This document shows positions 46,230 to 58,440 of a stretch of 64,000 bases of DNA, one piece after another; the stretch's first letter is position 1; every line of letters begins with the position of its first letter. The notes beneath the pieces are model-generated. The model was not told where the DNA came from, did not search any database, and was given only the letters and a program-made list of their open reading frames with translations. The stretch spans positions 5,214,794 to 5,278,793 of the forward strand of contig NW_004955475.1 in NCBI RefSeq assembly GCF_000276665.1, in the 5' to 3' direction. The DNA comes from Chinchilla lanigera (taxonomy: Eukaryota > Chordata > Mammalia > Rodentia > Chinchillidae). A program made the translations under genes and the position numbers.

Positions 46230-46720
46230 CATATTTTATCTACCTCAATGGGACTTATGTGAAGATTCACATATGTAAAGTGTTTGGCAGAGCTAGCTAG
46301 GAATTTGACTATTATTGCACAGAGGCAGATGAAGTAGTCCTTGTCCTCAAAACAGTCACTATCTCATGGAAGACAAAGGCATAGAAACAAATAATGTCAA
46401 TCCAGTTTATTAAATAGAGGAGTCATGATCTGAAAATTATAGGACCCCAGACTAGGGATGGAAGATGTTCAGAGAGTTCCCGGAAGAGGTGATGCCATGA
46501 AGAGTAAGTTAGCTTAGCTAAGTGAAAGGAGGGCTGGCATGGATGCCTTTCAGGCAGATTATAGATAGGGTACATTCTCATGTACTCCTTCAGAGAGGAG
46601 AGGCTTCAAGCGACTATAGGTCAGTGGAGTAGCAGTGAGCAGAAGCCAGACATAAAGCTAGTGAGAAGATGGTGAGGGAATAATCAAACAAAGACTTACA
46701 TGGGGTTTAGGCTATGGATA
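46230..46720 (-). mobile_element. L2-type remnant, antisense
   Basis: 'agtccttgtcctcaaaacag' and 'cccggaagaggtgatgcc' followed by 'gaaaggagggctggc' read like the L2 reverse complement. Confidence 0.45.
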
Positions 46721-46909
46721 CTGAGGAACAATGGAATTCCCAAGAATGACCTTTTATTAGGGTAGAGATTTTGGTAGAACTCGTCCTCTAGAGCTTCCCA
46801 CCCAGATGCCTAATGGAAAGAAGCTGGCTCCTTTCTGATCCCCAGTGAGCTGGCTATGCTCCCTTTCCAGGAGTTTCTGTTACAAAGAGCTCATTACACA
46901 TTAGTCATA

Positions 46910-47592
46910 TGTGGTGGATTGACAACTGGTGGTCAATTTGTAACACCCAGCTGAACTGAATCAGCATGATGCTGGGTATGGAAGGCCCACCTGAGTGTTT
47001 TTGCCAACAACATAAAAATGAGAACTGGAGAGGAAGACGGGGTGTTGATTCTCTTGGGGTGGGTTGATTCTCCTGGGGGGCTTGTCATGCTGGCTTTCCT
47101 AATATGAACTCAGCTGTTATCAGAGGAGTTCAGCACCTCACTGTTGCTGAGGATGGCTGTGGTACCTTTTTTTTTTTGGTTGGGGGCTCTGGTTCTCACT
47201 TTGAGTGTCACTTCCTGGCTCCAGTGCAGATGCTGCAGCCTGCTGTACAGATCCTTCATCCCACCGGTGCAGACTTTCTAGCTTCCACCACTGACCTTGG
47301 GACCTTCCTAGTGCAGATCCTTAAAACAGGCTTGGATGAGACATTGTCATGGGCTCTAGGCCTCCAGCTGGGCTGGCGGGGGGCACTGTTATTGGCTCTA
47401 GGTCTTCAGCTGGACTCATGCAGTACATTGCCTTGGGATCCAGGCCCTCAGCTGGATTCTATGGGTCTTTAGTGTGTGGCCAGATTTCCTGCACTCTTTT
47501 GTACTTGACTCTTTGGGTGAGTACTATAAAATAACCCTATAAATTATGTGTCCTCTATTAAATTGTTCCCCTTGCAAACCCTGACTACAACA
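46910..47592 (+). mobile_element. Solo LTR, sense (same family as 3.4 and 42.7 kb)
   Basis: Starts tgtggtggattgacaactgg and ends cctgactacaaca. Carries 'actataaaataaccctataa' and 'tattaaa' near the 3' end and repeated 'tccagctgg/cttcagctggac' units. A T10 tract at 47167 is internal. Confidence 0.75.
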
Positions 47593-47796
47593 TCATGTTT
47601 ACAATTCTTCTCTAACCCATCATCAAACAAAGCCAAAACACAGCCACAATTTATCATATTCCCATTTTAATTAAGACAATAAACTCAGATTTCCATTCTT
47701 TAACTCCCTGCTCATGTTTTCCCTATTTTATCCAGGCCTCCCAGAGCTTTCTTACCATCTCCTTTTATTCATGCTCTAATGAAATTCAGAAAGCCT

Positions 47797-47887
47797 TGGG
47801 CTGGGGATTGAGATCTATCTTAGTGGTAGAGTACCTGACTAAAATGTGCAAGGGCCTGAGTTCAATCTACAGCACTGGGAAAAAAAA
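47797..47887 (+). mobile_element. ID SINE, sense
   Basis: 'gggctggggattgagatcta', 'agtggtagagtacctgac', 'ctgagttcaatctacagcac' then A8: the ID order. It abuts the MaLR provirus. Confidence 0.9.
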
Positions 47888-50856
47888 GTTACATTCTTGT
47901 TGCTGGTACTCAAAACCCACAAGTTAAAGGAGGAAAGGTTTTATTTTGGCTTACAAATTGTAGATGTTTCAGTCCACAGTCAATTGGCACTAAGGCAGAG
48001 TAGTGTGGCAGAAGGGCATGACAGAGAAGACACAGTCCATGGCAAAGCCATCGGGAGGCAGAAAGCAGTAGCCTCCCTTCTTTCTCTTCATATTCCATCC
48101 AGGGTACAGGCCTATTGGTTGGTGCCACCCACTCCCAGGGTGGGGCTTCCCTCTTCAGTAAGTCCAACACCCACAATTTTGCTAATCCAGTTATCACAAA
48201 CCACAAAGTGGGCTAATCCAGTTATCACAAACCCTAATCCAGTATCACACACTCATGATTCAGCCACCTCCACAAAATCCCACCGATGAGCACATGAGAC
48301 TTTAGGGGGATATGTAATATAAACCATAATATTCTACCCCTGGCCCCCAAAAGATATCCCTTTATACAAATTCATTTCATCCATCTCTAAGAATTGCTAA
48401 CATTTTCATCATTGATGTATAAAGTCCAAGTCAAAATTCTCCTGAGATCTGATTCAAACTCTTAGTTACAAGCTAAAAATGATAAGAAAGTTAAACACTT
48501 CTGACATATAATGGCATAAGATAAATATTTCCATTCCAAAAGGTAAAAATAGGGTGACAGAAAGGAATGGAACCAAGGCAAGAGCAAAATCCAGCAGGCA
48601 AATATTAAGTCCTGTAGTTCCATGTCCAGCATCAGAGACAATCTGTGGCAACATATAAATTCCAAATGACTTGTGTGGCACTCCCCATGAAGCAGTGCTG
48701 CTGCTGGTTGTACCCCTTCTGGCTTCCCTCTTGAGCCAGATTTGTCCATTCCTTACAGCTTTCATCAGATGGTTCATGTTCCTGGCTTCACCAACCTTCT
48801 GGAGTCTCCACTGTACTTTCAGGTTCACACTCACAGCTTCACATATTGCCTGGCCTCCCCAGCCTTCTGATGTCTGGGTAGAAGTCTTCCCGACTCCACA
48901 AGTCTTGCATTCTGCATGTGCTTATAACTAGGACCATGTGGATGATGCCAAGGTCTGGCACCAGCTGGAGCAGTAGCCAGTCTTCCTTCTCTTTCTTGCC
49001 TGTAGGGATCAAGTTCCTGGATTGCTGAACACTATGAACCCAATCTGGAGGATCAGATTTCCTAGGGCACTGCCATTCTTGAACATGGTGCCCTAGGGCT
49101 CTCTTCTTAATGCAAAGTCTTTCATCTTTGCAGTTTTGAGGCTGCAAAGAGTAGAGTCCTGCTGGTTCTTGTGATACCTTTAGGCAATCTTTTTTACTGT
49201 CCAGTCCCAAAATACTTGGCTTTTTAATGACAATTATTTCAGTAACAAAATTTTCCTCTGCTCCACCTTTGTAGTCCACAACTTTACTGAAGTTTCATTT
49301 CTGTCTAAACTCAAAACTTTTAAAATAATTCTTCTGGGTCATTTGCTCTTGATTCTCAAGGTAGAGCTGACTAAAAGCCCCCAATAGTAAACATGCCACT
49401 GCCTCAAGATTAGACTTCCTTGAAATTTCTTTCACCAGATTAATTAGTCCATTGCCCTTAATCTCAGTCCCCTGCAGTGTCTCTAGACATGGGCAAAATG
49501 TAGACACGTTTTCTGCCAGAAAATTATACACATGGTCTGGAGTCTAACTGCCAATGTAGTCTTTGTCCCAACTTAAACCTTTTGAATCTTTCCTGGATAC
49601 ATTTCTATCAACATTCTGGTATTCTGATATATGCACACCCATGTTTATAGCAGCACAGTTTGTAATACCTAAATCTTGGAAACAACCCAAATGTCCATGC
49701 ACTGAAGAATGGATAAAAAAATGTGATATTTTTATACAATGGAGTACTACTCAGCTATAAAGAAGGATAAACACGAGGCTTTTATAGGTAAATGGATGCA
49801 ACTAGAGACCATACTCATAAGTGAAATAAATCAGACTCACATGAGTAAACATCATATTGTGACCCTAGTGTAAGAAATTGAAAAAGTAAATAAGATCCAA
49901 AATGTTCAACAGATATTGTGAAAGGGAAAGAAACTGCTCAAAAGGAAAGAACTGCTGGGATAGGGGAAAGGTGAAAAGAAGGAAGTGAAAAGAAAAAAAA
50001 AATATATGTAATAGCTAAGGTAATTATACTACTAATTTCTATTAGTTCATCAAAAGGAACGGTTTGTGCTTATGTTGTTTGATCAATTTTGCATGCCTGT
50101 ATCATGTAATCTGAGCAACTACTTTGAATGTAACAATATACAATATAATAACCATTATTAATTTCTATTATCCTGCTCCAAAATTCTGTATCATTATTTT
50201 TATTGTTTTTTCTCTTTAAAATAAAATTTAAAAAACCATTCAGGTATTCAGAGCTCTGATCAGAATCTCCCATTAAGCTTGGCTCTGAGCCTTGTAGGGC
50301 TGCTTCTTTAGGTTAAATCTCTAAATCTTTCTAAACTCTTCCCACAACCCTGTTCCAAAGACTTCTGAACTACATGGCTAGGTAGCATCACAGCAATGAC
50401 CATACTCCTGCCACTAAAATCTGTCTTAGTTACTTTCTTGTTGCTGGGACAAAATACCCAACACCAACAAGTTAAAGGCAGAAAGGTTTTATTTTGACTT
50501 ACAGTTTTTAGCGGCTTCCATCCATCCATAGTTGGCTAGCTCCAAGGCAGAGTGGAATGACAGAGGAGAAACAATCCATGGCAAGGCAAGTGGGAGGCAG
50601 GAAGCAATGGCCTTTCTTCTTTCCCTCTATATTCCATCCAGGCTACAAGACTAGTCACTGGTGCCACCTACTCCCAGGGTAGGGTTTTCCTCCTCAGTAA
50701 GTCCATCATCCACATCTTTGCTAAACCAATCAGTGGACTAATCCAGTTATCACAAACCCATAATCCAGTATCATATTTGTGATCCACATGCCTCTCAAAA
50801 GTCGTGCCTATGAGCACATGAGGCTTTGTGGGATCATCTCGATATAAACCATAACA
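47888..50856 (-). mobile_element. MaLR provirus (LTR-internal-LTR), antisense
   Basis: Two antisense LTRs, 47888-48331 and 50422-50856, share 'cttgttgctgg', 'ggctaactccaaggcag'-type and 'gcacatgagactttaggggg'-type text. Between them lies non-coding internal sequence ('ggtaaaaatagggtgacaga', 'ccaaggcaagagcaaaatcc') like the internal region of non-autonomous MaLR elements. It is split by an L1 3' end. I see no gag or pol; the family is known to lack a complete set. Confidence 0.75.
49625..50235 (+). mobile_element. 5'-truncated L1 3' end, sense, within the MaLR
   Basis: 'gtttatagcagcacagtttg', 'aacaacccaaatgtccatgc', 'gagtactactcagctataaa' is the ORF2 end and 3' UTR, as at 22560-22700. Confidence 0.85.
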
Positions 50857-50914
50857 CTGAGTTTCAGAGAGATGAGGTCACACAACAAGTCAGGAGCAGA
50901 GTTGGGCTTTTTTT

Positions 50915-51305
50915 CTCTTAAGTATTGGAGATTGAACCCAGGGACTTCACACTCAGCTACATCCCCTGTCTTTTTACTTTTTTTTTTTTTTTTTTGCAGT
51001 GGTGCCTCAGTTCATGAACTTAATTCTTTTCACGATTCTGGTTGCAAACTGAATTGGATGAGAACCAAATCAAATTCAGTGAGTAGGTTCAATGTTGCCC
51101 TTATGGGGAAATTTGATTCGGTTCTTGTCCAATTCAGTTTGCAATTAGAATCATGGAAAGAATTACGTTTGTGAACCAAGGTCCCATGTATTTTGAGACA
51201 AGGTCTTGCTAGACAACCCAGGCTATGCTTGAACTTGTGATCCTCCTGCCAAAGCTTCCCAGAGTCCTGGGATTACAGGTGTGTGCCACCACAACTGGTG
51301 AAAGT
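50915..51305 (-). mobile_element. B1-ID dimeric SINE, antisense, split by a miniature element
   Basis: The antisense ID half lies at about 50915-50980 ('gagattgaacccagggactt', 'ctacatcccctg'). The antisense B1 half resumes at about 51190 ('ttttgagacaaggtcttgct'). Confidence 0.8.
50998..51187. mobile_element. Palindromic miniature element (MITE)
   Basis: Two arms of about 80 bases (51001-51082 and about 51105-51186) are inverted copies around a ~25-base centre. Both contain 'ttgcaaactgaattgga' (inverted in the right arm). It separates the two halves of a SINE, so it arrived later. Family not known. Confidence 0.85.
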
Positions 51306-51467
51306 TGGGTGCTAAACCTACATGGCTCATTGCCTTACCACCAGAACACAGGCCCCTTGTTCACCTTTTTGACCAATCCCTTTCACTCATCCCCTTGCTC
51401 TCCCAACTGGTCCCCACAACCCTCTCCCTATGAAAGGAAATGTTTTCATCAAAATGTTATTTTTTTC

Positions 51468-51530
51468 AGTGGTGGGATAGAACACTGGGCCTCATGTATG
51501 CTCTCTACCACTGAGCTATATTCCTAGCCC
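51468..51530 (-). mobile_element. ID SINE, antisense
   Basis: 'tctaccactgagctatattc' then 'ctagcccc', with a short T head. Confidence 0.8.
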
Positions 51531-51845
51531 CATGCACTTATTTTGAGGCTGTTTGTCCACTGATGTCAGTACATGATGGGTATCAGTGCCTAATGATAGT
51601 AGCATGCAAATATGTATAAGGGTCACACAGGCTCACTGCCATACTTATTTTAGGCCCTCTGCCTGTCATGGCCTTTGGCTGGGGGGTTGGGGAGGGACTG
51701 TAAGCACCCCTGGGGCATTGGACTACACAGGGACTACCCCAGGGCTCACTCCTGACCTCTAGTCCCAGGCTGTTGCCTTGATGGAGGGGTTTATGATAAG
51801 CAGGGAACTGAGACACTTTCTTTCCTCTGACTCTTTATGGCTCCA

Positions 51846-52095
51846 AGTCTCCCTTGCTGTCTGCCTGTCTCTCTTTCTATCTATATTTTTTCTCTTATTT
51901 CTCTCTGAGTTTTTCTATATCATTTTCTACCTCTGAATCTTTTTCCTTCTTTGCCCCAATATCCCCTCCCTCCCCTTTCACTCTTCCTATTATTCCAGTG
52001 TCTCTTCCTCTCTTCCTTTCTTTCTTGACTCTGTGGATATATATATCCCTCAGCCTCTCCCTATCTTTGTCTCATTTTCTTTCCCATTCCAGAAC
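51846..52095. repeat. Polypyrimidine tract of about 250 bases
   Basis: Dominated by C and T on the + strand in irregular TCTC/CCCT/TTTC units; the mirror of the tract at 27.5 kb. Confidence 0.8.
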
Positions 52096-52383
52096 CCACA
52101 GGGACTTTAAGAGAGAATAAGCTGCTCTTTCTGCAGAGGAGGTAGGCATGGAGATTTATGGTAAATTTGAACATTTCAGGCTTGGGTGGGGCCCTCCATA
52201 AAGTGGTCAAGAAGAAGAAGGAAAAATTGGCTTATTCAGCCAGGGGATGGAGTCTGGGGTGGGAACTTGGCAAAGACTGTGAGTTCCAACCTTCAGTCGG
52301 TGTCCTGGCCCTGTGGTCTCTCACTGAGACCTTGAGGCTATTTTTGGAAGCTTTCAAAATATCCCAGAAGAAGCCAGGCATGG

Positions 52384-52580
52384 AGCCCGGCATGGTGGCA
52401 CAGGCCTATAATCTCAGTATTGTGGGAGACTGAGCAAGGAAGATTGAAAATTTGAGATCACCTTGTGGGACTTAGTAGTTTAGCAAGATCCTATCTCAAA
52501 AAAAAATAAAAATAGAAGAAGGGTTGGAGTTGTAGCTCAGTTTAAAAGTCCTGGGTTCAATTTCCAGTACTGGGAAAAAA
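52384..52580 (+). mobile_element. B1-ID dimeric SINE, sense
   Basis: B1 half 'ggcatggtggcacaggccta', A-rich linker, then ID half 'gggttggagttgtagctcag'. Flanked by atcccagaa on both sides. Confidence 0.85.
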
Positions 52581-52959
52581 TCCCAGAAAGTTACATCTGC
52601 CCTCTCCATTTAGCCTGGAATACCAATGATTCTCCAAATATAGAATAACTGAGGCTTGTCCTGTACTCTTCCATCCACTAGAAAACTATCACAACACTGC
52701 CCCACATTTGGGTACCATGCGGGAGAAGGGAGGAGTAGCAGCAGATGATGAGTCAGCCAGCCAGTGGAAAGGAATGATTTAAGTGCTTCAAATTCCAAGA
52801 TTCTGAAGTACCCTTGAAGGGACTCTGGAAGTCAGCTTGCATTGCTTCCTCAGTTTTATATGTGAAAACTGGACAGGACACTCCTCATGTATTTCAAGAA
52901 GAAAGACAGAAAAAAGAGTCTCTTGAAACCATCCCCTTCACCTCTGCCCTAGTTTACTA

Positions 52960-54250
52960 TCTCTTGCATAGCTTGTTGCAATAGTTTGGTTTCTCTGCCT
53001 CCAATCTCTCCCAAAGCAATCGAAAGACCTTTCATTCTTTTGTGTGGGGGAGGGCTGGTGAGGCAAGTCTGACTATGTTACTTGGCCTTAAAGCGCTTCC
53101 CAGCTGTTCAATACGTATAGAATAAAATCTCAAATCCCTTAGCCTGTTGGTGATTTAGCCCTCACTTACCTTTCCAAACTTTTCTCACTTGCTGTGTTTC
53201 CCTTTGGAACCTTCCAAACACTTTCCCCTAACATAACTTGACATTCTTCTCCCCTCCAACTTCTGAGTAAATTTTTTAAAAAAATTAACACATGCTCACA
53301 GGTCAAAATTAAAACAGTATGGCAAAATGAAAAGTAAAACTCCTCAAACTTTTCAGGTCCTATTCCTAGCCAAAGTTAACCAAATCTACTCGTCTGATTT
53401 AGTCCCCAGCTACTGTCCAGCACTTCCTCCACAGTGATCCCGCCATAAAGGGCCTCCTTAGTACTCCTAAAACATACGAACTCCCACCTTAGAACATTGC
53501 CCTTGTTAATTCCTCCGTCTAGAATTCTCTTTCCACAGATATCTTCCTTTTTCTCTCAGGTCTTTTATGTCTTTACTTAGTTATTGCCTTCTCAGTGAAA
53601 CCTTCCTTGACTTACCTTATCTAAGTTTGCAACTGTACCACATCTCTTATCATTTTTCTGGTTTTATTAATTAGCATTTGTTATGGCTTATACCTTGATG
53701 TCCCTCCAAAGCCTCATGTGTACATAAGTGGGGCTTTTAGGATGTAACTGGATCATGGGTGTGTGATATTGGATTAGCCCACTGATTGGTTTAGCAGTTC
53801 TGGGTGTGGATGTTGAATTTTCTGAAGAGGGAAGACCAACCCTGGGTGTGGGTGGCACCAACCAATAGCCTAGGTGGAATAAAAAGGGAAAGAAGGAGAG
53901 CTGCTGTTTTCTGACTGGTATGCCATGGACTGTTTGTCTGCCATGCCCCTCTGCCATACTGCCTTGCCTTGGAGCCAGTCAACTATGGGCTGAAACTTCC
54001 ATCAACTGTGAACTAAAATAAACCTTTCCTCCTTTGACTTGTGCCTAGTGTTTTGTCCCAGCAGCAAGCAATAACTAAGACAGCATTTATCACTGTATAC
54101 TATATATCAGACTGGTTTGTTTATCATCTGTCTCTCCCCTTAGAATGTAAGTTCCCTGACGGTCATGATTTTTCACCATAGCTATCTCAGAAGTACCTGA
54201 CTGAATGAACACCTTCTACATCATGGGTTCTCAGTAAAATATCCATTGAA
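52960..54250 (+). mobile_element. L2 LINE, sense, split by a MaLR LTR
   Basis: L2 3' text: 'ttggccttaaagcgcttccc', 'ccttctcagtgaaaccttcc' and, past the LTR, 'agaatgtaagttccctgacg'. Confidence 0.7.
53679..54082 (+). mobile_element. MaLR LTR, sense, with 5-bp target duplication
   Basis: Starts tgttatggcttataccttga, ends caataactaagaca; bounded by gcatt at 53674 and 54083. It has the usual 'ctaaaataaacctttcctcc' near the end. Confidence 0.9.
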
Positions 54251-54344
54251 TGAATTTTGGCAACCATAAATTCTCTTATGTACTTCAGACTACGTAGATT
54301 CTATTCTGATTTATTTGTTCATTTTTTTAATAAAGTAGAATTCT

Positions 54345-54720
54345 GTAGTTGATATATGCTCTTTTTTATTAGTACAAGTTTGTAGTTCCTAAAGATTACA
54401 TTTATCATGGGGAGTTGGTACATGTACATAAGGCATCTTAATTTTTTCTACCCCTCTCATCCTCCCTGTCCTTCCAACTCTTGGTTCTTTCCCTATTTGT
54501 AAAAGCTCGATTTCCATTTTTTCTTCAGTTTTACTTTTTATACCCTTTCCTTTCCCTCCTGTACCCTCTCACCATCACTTGTTCCCTTCTCATTTAAAAA
54601 AGACATCCCTACTTCCATCATCTATCTTTTATTTTGCTATCTTTAGTGTGCTATGCGTTCTTGCACTTGTATTGCTGTTCCCTTGGCTTAACGTGAATTT
54701 TCCACACCTTGGTCTATGTA
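54345..54720 (-). mobile_element. L1 3' end, antisense
   Basis: 'ttattagtacaagtttgtag' and 'atggggagttggtacatgta' are the antisense L1 3' UTR; 5'-truncated. Confidence 0.75.
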
Positions 54721-54790
54721 TAGAGCTCATACTCATTCTTCCAGTCTCAGCTTAATTGCCATCCCTCTTTTTCTTTTCTCCCCCTTCCCT

Positions 54791-55022
54791 TCCTCCTCCT
54801 CCTCCTCCTGCTCCTCCTCCCTCTCCTTCCACTGGGGATGGAACAATCCAGGGCCACTGCACTGAGCTATATAACCCAGCCTGTTAAATTTTTTTTTAGT
54901 ATGAGGTAGGCTCTCAGTAACTTGACTCATTAACTTGTCCAGGCTGGGCTCAAACTTGTGATCCTCCTATCTCAGAATACAAGAGTACTGGAATTACAAG
55001 CATGTACCACCACACCTGCTTT
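54791..55022 (-). mobile_element. B1-ID dimeric SINE, antisense, with (CCT)n head
   Basis: A (CCT)n run at 54793-54826 precedes the antisense ID ('cactggggatggaacaatcc') and the antisense B1 ('gatcctcctatctcagaata'). Confidence 0.75.
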
Positions 55023-55224
55023 TTACATACCATCTTTTGGTGAAAATCTTTTCTTCTTCTTTAAGGCTGAATTAGATGCCCCTCTTCCATTCACCCATAG
55101 CCTCACTGCCATTGTATTTATCACCTTGTGTGATCATCTATTTACATAGCTACTGCCCCTACTAAACTTATAATTATCCTGAGAGAGTGAAAAATTACTG
55201 ATGATGGCATCTCTGTTGCTTAGC

Positions 55225-55450
55225 ATAGTCCCTGGCATTTATTAGGAGCAACTGTAACGAGACAGACCTGGATTTGAGTCCCACCCTGCCACTTCCTACC
55301 TGTGTGATCTTAGGCACATGACTTTACGTTCTGAACCTGTTTCACACACTGTAATACAAGAATTGTGGTACTCACAGCATGGAGTCATGTTGAGGATACA
55401 ATGAAATAACTCTGCACGCCTAAAGGGCTGTGACAAATGTGTAGCTCTTT
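55225..55450 (+). mobile_element. MIR SINE, sense
   Basis: 'acctggatttgagtcccacc', 'cacttcctacctgtgtgatc' and 'ttgaggatacaatgaaataa' in consensus order. Confidence 0.75.
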
Positions 55451-56825
55451 AGTTGTCTTTCATGAGAGAAGTACAACTAGCATTATGAGCTTCAGTTTCA
55501 GAACCAATGGAGGTCCAGAAATGTTAAAGTATGTTCTCCAAAATTAGTCATCGCAATGTTGTTTGACAGTACAAAATTGAAAACAACTCTCCTGTACTTT
55601 GATAGCAGAATGGTTAAATAAACTACAGTACATCCATGCAATGAAAAAAAAATATATATATATATTAGTTGAAGAATAACTATATTAACATGCAGAGATG
55701 CCCAAGAAGTACTGCTGAGTGAAAAAGAAAACACTTTATAAATGAAGATGTAGAGTATAAATTACGGTATGTGTCTCTTTATGTATGTGTTACCCTGAAC
55801 AATATTAATAGAAAAATTCCTAGAACAGTGGAAGTGATAGCTCATTTCTACATTGGGCAGTGTCCTCCAGGTCCACCTTTGGGCACGGCATGTTAAAGGC
55901 ACCTAAACAAGTGACAAATTGGTGTCTGGCCAGAGGGAAGTAAGTAAGGTAGGAGGAAGTAGATCCCAAATCAGAGATCTATTTAAAGTAGATGGGGACA
56001 GAGAGGATAGAAATCTCAGGGAAATTGATTTTGATTTGAATAAAAGACACTCAGCATACTCCAGCTTTTCTGTGATTAAGGAGGCTGTTTTGGAATTCAC
56101 TATGAGCTCATCCCTGGAAGTGGATAAGGAGAGAATCGTGGAGTCAGTTGGATGACCTCTAAGTCCCTTCCCTTCTAGATTTTGAGACTCAGATTTGACA
56201 AATGTGGACTTGCTTTTGTTGCTTGGGGCTTATGGGGAAGGCAAGGATAAGGCCTCCAGGGAATAATGTCCACTGGGCCTTGCAGTGAGTTTCAGCAGAG
56301 GCCATAGTCAGCCTGACCGCCTACCTCCAGCCCCTCGAAAAGATCCTCGCACCTCCCTTCCCCACAAGTTCCTCTCTTTATCCTTGGCCCTGACTTGTGG
56401 AGACGGCAGGGCTTCTAGCACAGTTTGAAATGCCCCCTCTTCTGCTCTCCTTCTAGGTTGAGTTTAAACTGTTTTTATCATTAAACTGAATAGGTAGGCC
56501 ATTACTTAGGTGATATGATTATAAGAGCACTAGACATATCTCCTCAAGGTCTGATTTTTTATTAGTGATTTGTCCTTTGAATCTTGAATGCTTTCCAAAA
56601 TTTCTTTGCAAAATGCCAATAATTTGGGGAAGGGGGTTCACCTTAAGCTGTCAGGAAAAGGGAGGGTTAGGGAGGGCTCTGCATTCTGGAGGGGCCCTCT
56701 TCCGAGTGTCTAGAGGGGAAGTTTTGTAAGCTGGAAGGCTGGATAAGGCAGGAGAGGGAAGAGGCCTGTAGGGCAAAATTTGTTTTTAAACCAGGGGCCT
56801 AAGTACTATGTAGTTAAAGTCTAGA
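55451..56825. other. Repeat-poor stretch, no gene found
   Basis: A possible old fragment is present at 55500-55740. About 56150-56640 looks single-copy and GC-richer and could be regulatory, but I see no exon. Confidence 0.35.
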
Positions 56826-57012
56826 ACGCTAGATTCAGTAGTTCTGAGGCCTGACCTGCACACTAAGAATCACCCAGCAAGTTTTTAAAATACTGATGCC
56901 CAGACTTCATTCAAGCCAGATGGTTCTGATTTAACTAGTCTGGGGTGGAGTCTGGGAAGAGTTATTTTTATAAAACTACCAAAGTGATTCTAATGTGTCA
57001 CTAGGGCTATGA
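56826..57012 (+). mobile_element. MER5-like (hAT-Charlie) DNA element
   Basis: 'aagaatcacccagcaagttt', 'agtctggggtggagtctggg' and 'aagtgattctaatgtg' follow the MER5A order. Confidence 0.6.
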
Positions 57013-57664
57013 GCAACTAAGCCAGGAGAGGGCCTGTGAAATGTAAGCTAGCCAGGAGAAGGAACAGGGGCTGTGTTAGTTTCCTGGTCCCCTGAAGAGC
57101 AGGATCTATGGATAAGGGATATAACTACTCTACTGCTCCCCAAATACAACCCCTTGCTTGAAGAGTGGTTGATGGCTGAAGAGTTAGTTGACTAGGGTGA
57201 TAAAAGTTTCTGATCTGTCTGGGAGTTTCCTGGTTTTAAAATCCAAGTGCCATTCCCTAGCAGAATGGAAAGGTTGATCACCCTACAACAGGGTGACTGC
57301 AAGTATTTAAACCTTAAATTCTCCGAGTACTTGCTGGGCTAACCACTTCTTTTGCTCCTTCAATTTTCTCTTCTGAAAAATGGTTCTAGTCTTTCCACAC
57401 TCATTCTGACTCTCTCAGGGGCTGCTGTAAAAAGGCATAGTGTTAGTGAAAGTGCTCAGTGACCTGTAAAACACTGAGCACACTTCTGAATGGAATGTTA
57501 TAAATAATAAACCATACCTGCCAGGCTGGAAAGGTCACAGACGCTTGCCAGTTAAATCTGTAGTGTCCATAGTAGGGGCAAACTGGATCTTGTTTATCCT
57601 TTTCTTCTCTCCCGTGGCTTACTTTACCTTGTCCTCCAACGTTTAAAAATATACTAGGATATTG

Positions 57665-57745
57665 GGATTTGGGGGCATGGCTCAGTAGTAGAGTGCTTGC
57701 ATATCATATACAAGGGCCTGGATTTGACCCAAAGCAAAATGAAGA
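57665..57745 (+). mobile_element. ID SINE, sense
   Basis: 'gggggcatggctcagtagta' and 'gagtgcttgcatatcatata' then 'aagggcctggatttgaccc'. Confidence 0.85.
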
Positions 57746-57779
57746 AAGAAACAGATTTTTTAAAAAATCATATGATATC

Positions 57780-57945
57780 AGAGCTCAAAGGGATTACTGA
57801 CACCTCAATCCTATTTTACATGCAAAAAGATGGATAGATGGACACGTAGGTAAAATAACTGACCAGAGGTCATAGAGTTCATCAGAAGCAGAGCTACGGT
57901 TCAAACTCAGCACATCTTGATGAGTTTTATAATGTCTAGCTCCTT
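57780..57945 (-). mobile_element. MIR SINE, antisense
   Basis: 'cctattttacatgcaaaaag', 'gaccagaggtcatagagttc' and 'agcagagctacggttcaaac' in antisense order. Confidence 0.65.
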
Positions 57946-57989
57946 TACCCTAGAGTTGCGTACAACTGCCCAAGTACCTCTTTAATTCT

Positions 57990-58440
57990 CATAAGCCCAC
58001 ACATCTTTGGAGGGTATTACTTCTCACAGAAACACATTTGGAGAAGCAAGAGAAAGGGCACTGTGGGAGCTTCAGGACAGGGAAATGGAACTCAACCTGG
58101 GAAAGCAGCTGTGGTCAGGAAGGACTTCTTAGATGAGAGGATCTGAAACTAGAAGAAAAGCAATAGTTCTCCAGGTAAATGGAAGGAAAAATAGCAGAGG
58201 AAGGACATCCTAGACAGTGGGAACAACACGTTCAAGAGTCTAGAGGAGTTAAAGGCATGGCCTTTCCAGTTCAAACCAGGAGTTCATAGGACTGGAAGAC
58301 AGGGCATGGGTAGCCAGCTAGGAGATGGTGTAGATCATATTTGCTCTGCTAAGGAGTTCGGACTTTAGCCATTGAAAAGTTTAGAATTAAGTATTAGAAC
58401 ATCATTGAAATGTTTTAAATTAAGATCAAATATTTAATGG
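57990..58440 (-). mobile_element. L2-type remnant, antisense
   Basis: 'gtggtcaggaaggacttctt', 'gacagtgggaacaacacgtt' and 'ggagttcggactttagccat' fit the L2 reverse complement. Confidence 0.5.

Noticed and set aside
47797..47887. tRNA-like sequence considered as a tRNA gene
   Set aside because: It is the ID SINE head; no cloverleaf with anticodon arm can be supported.
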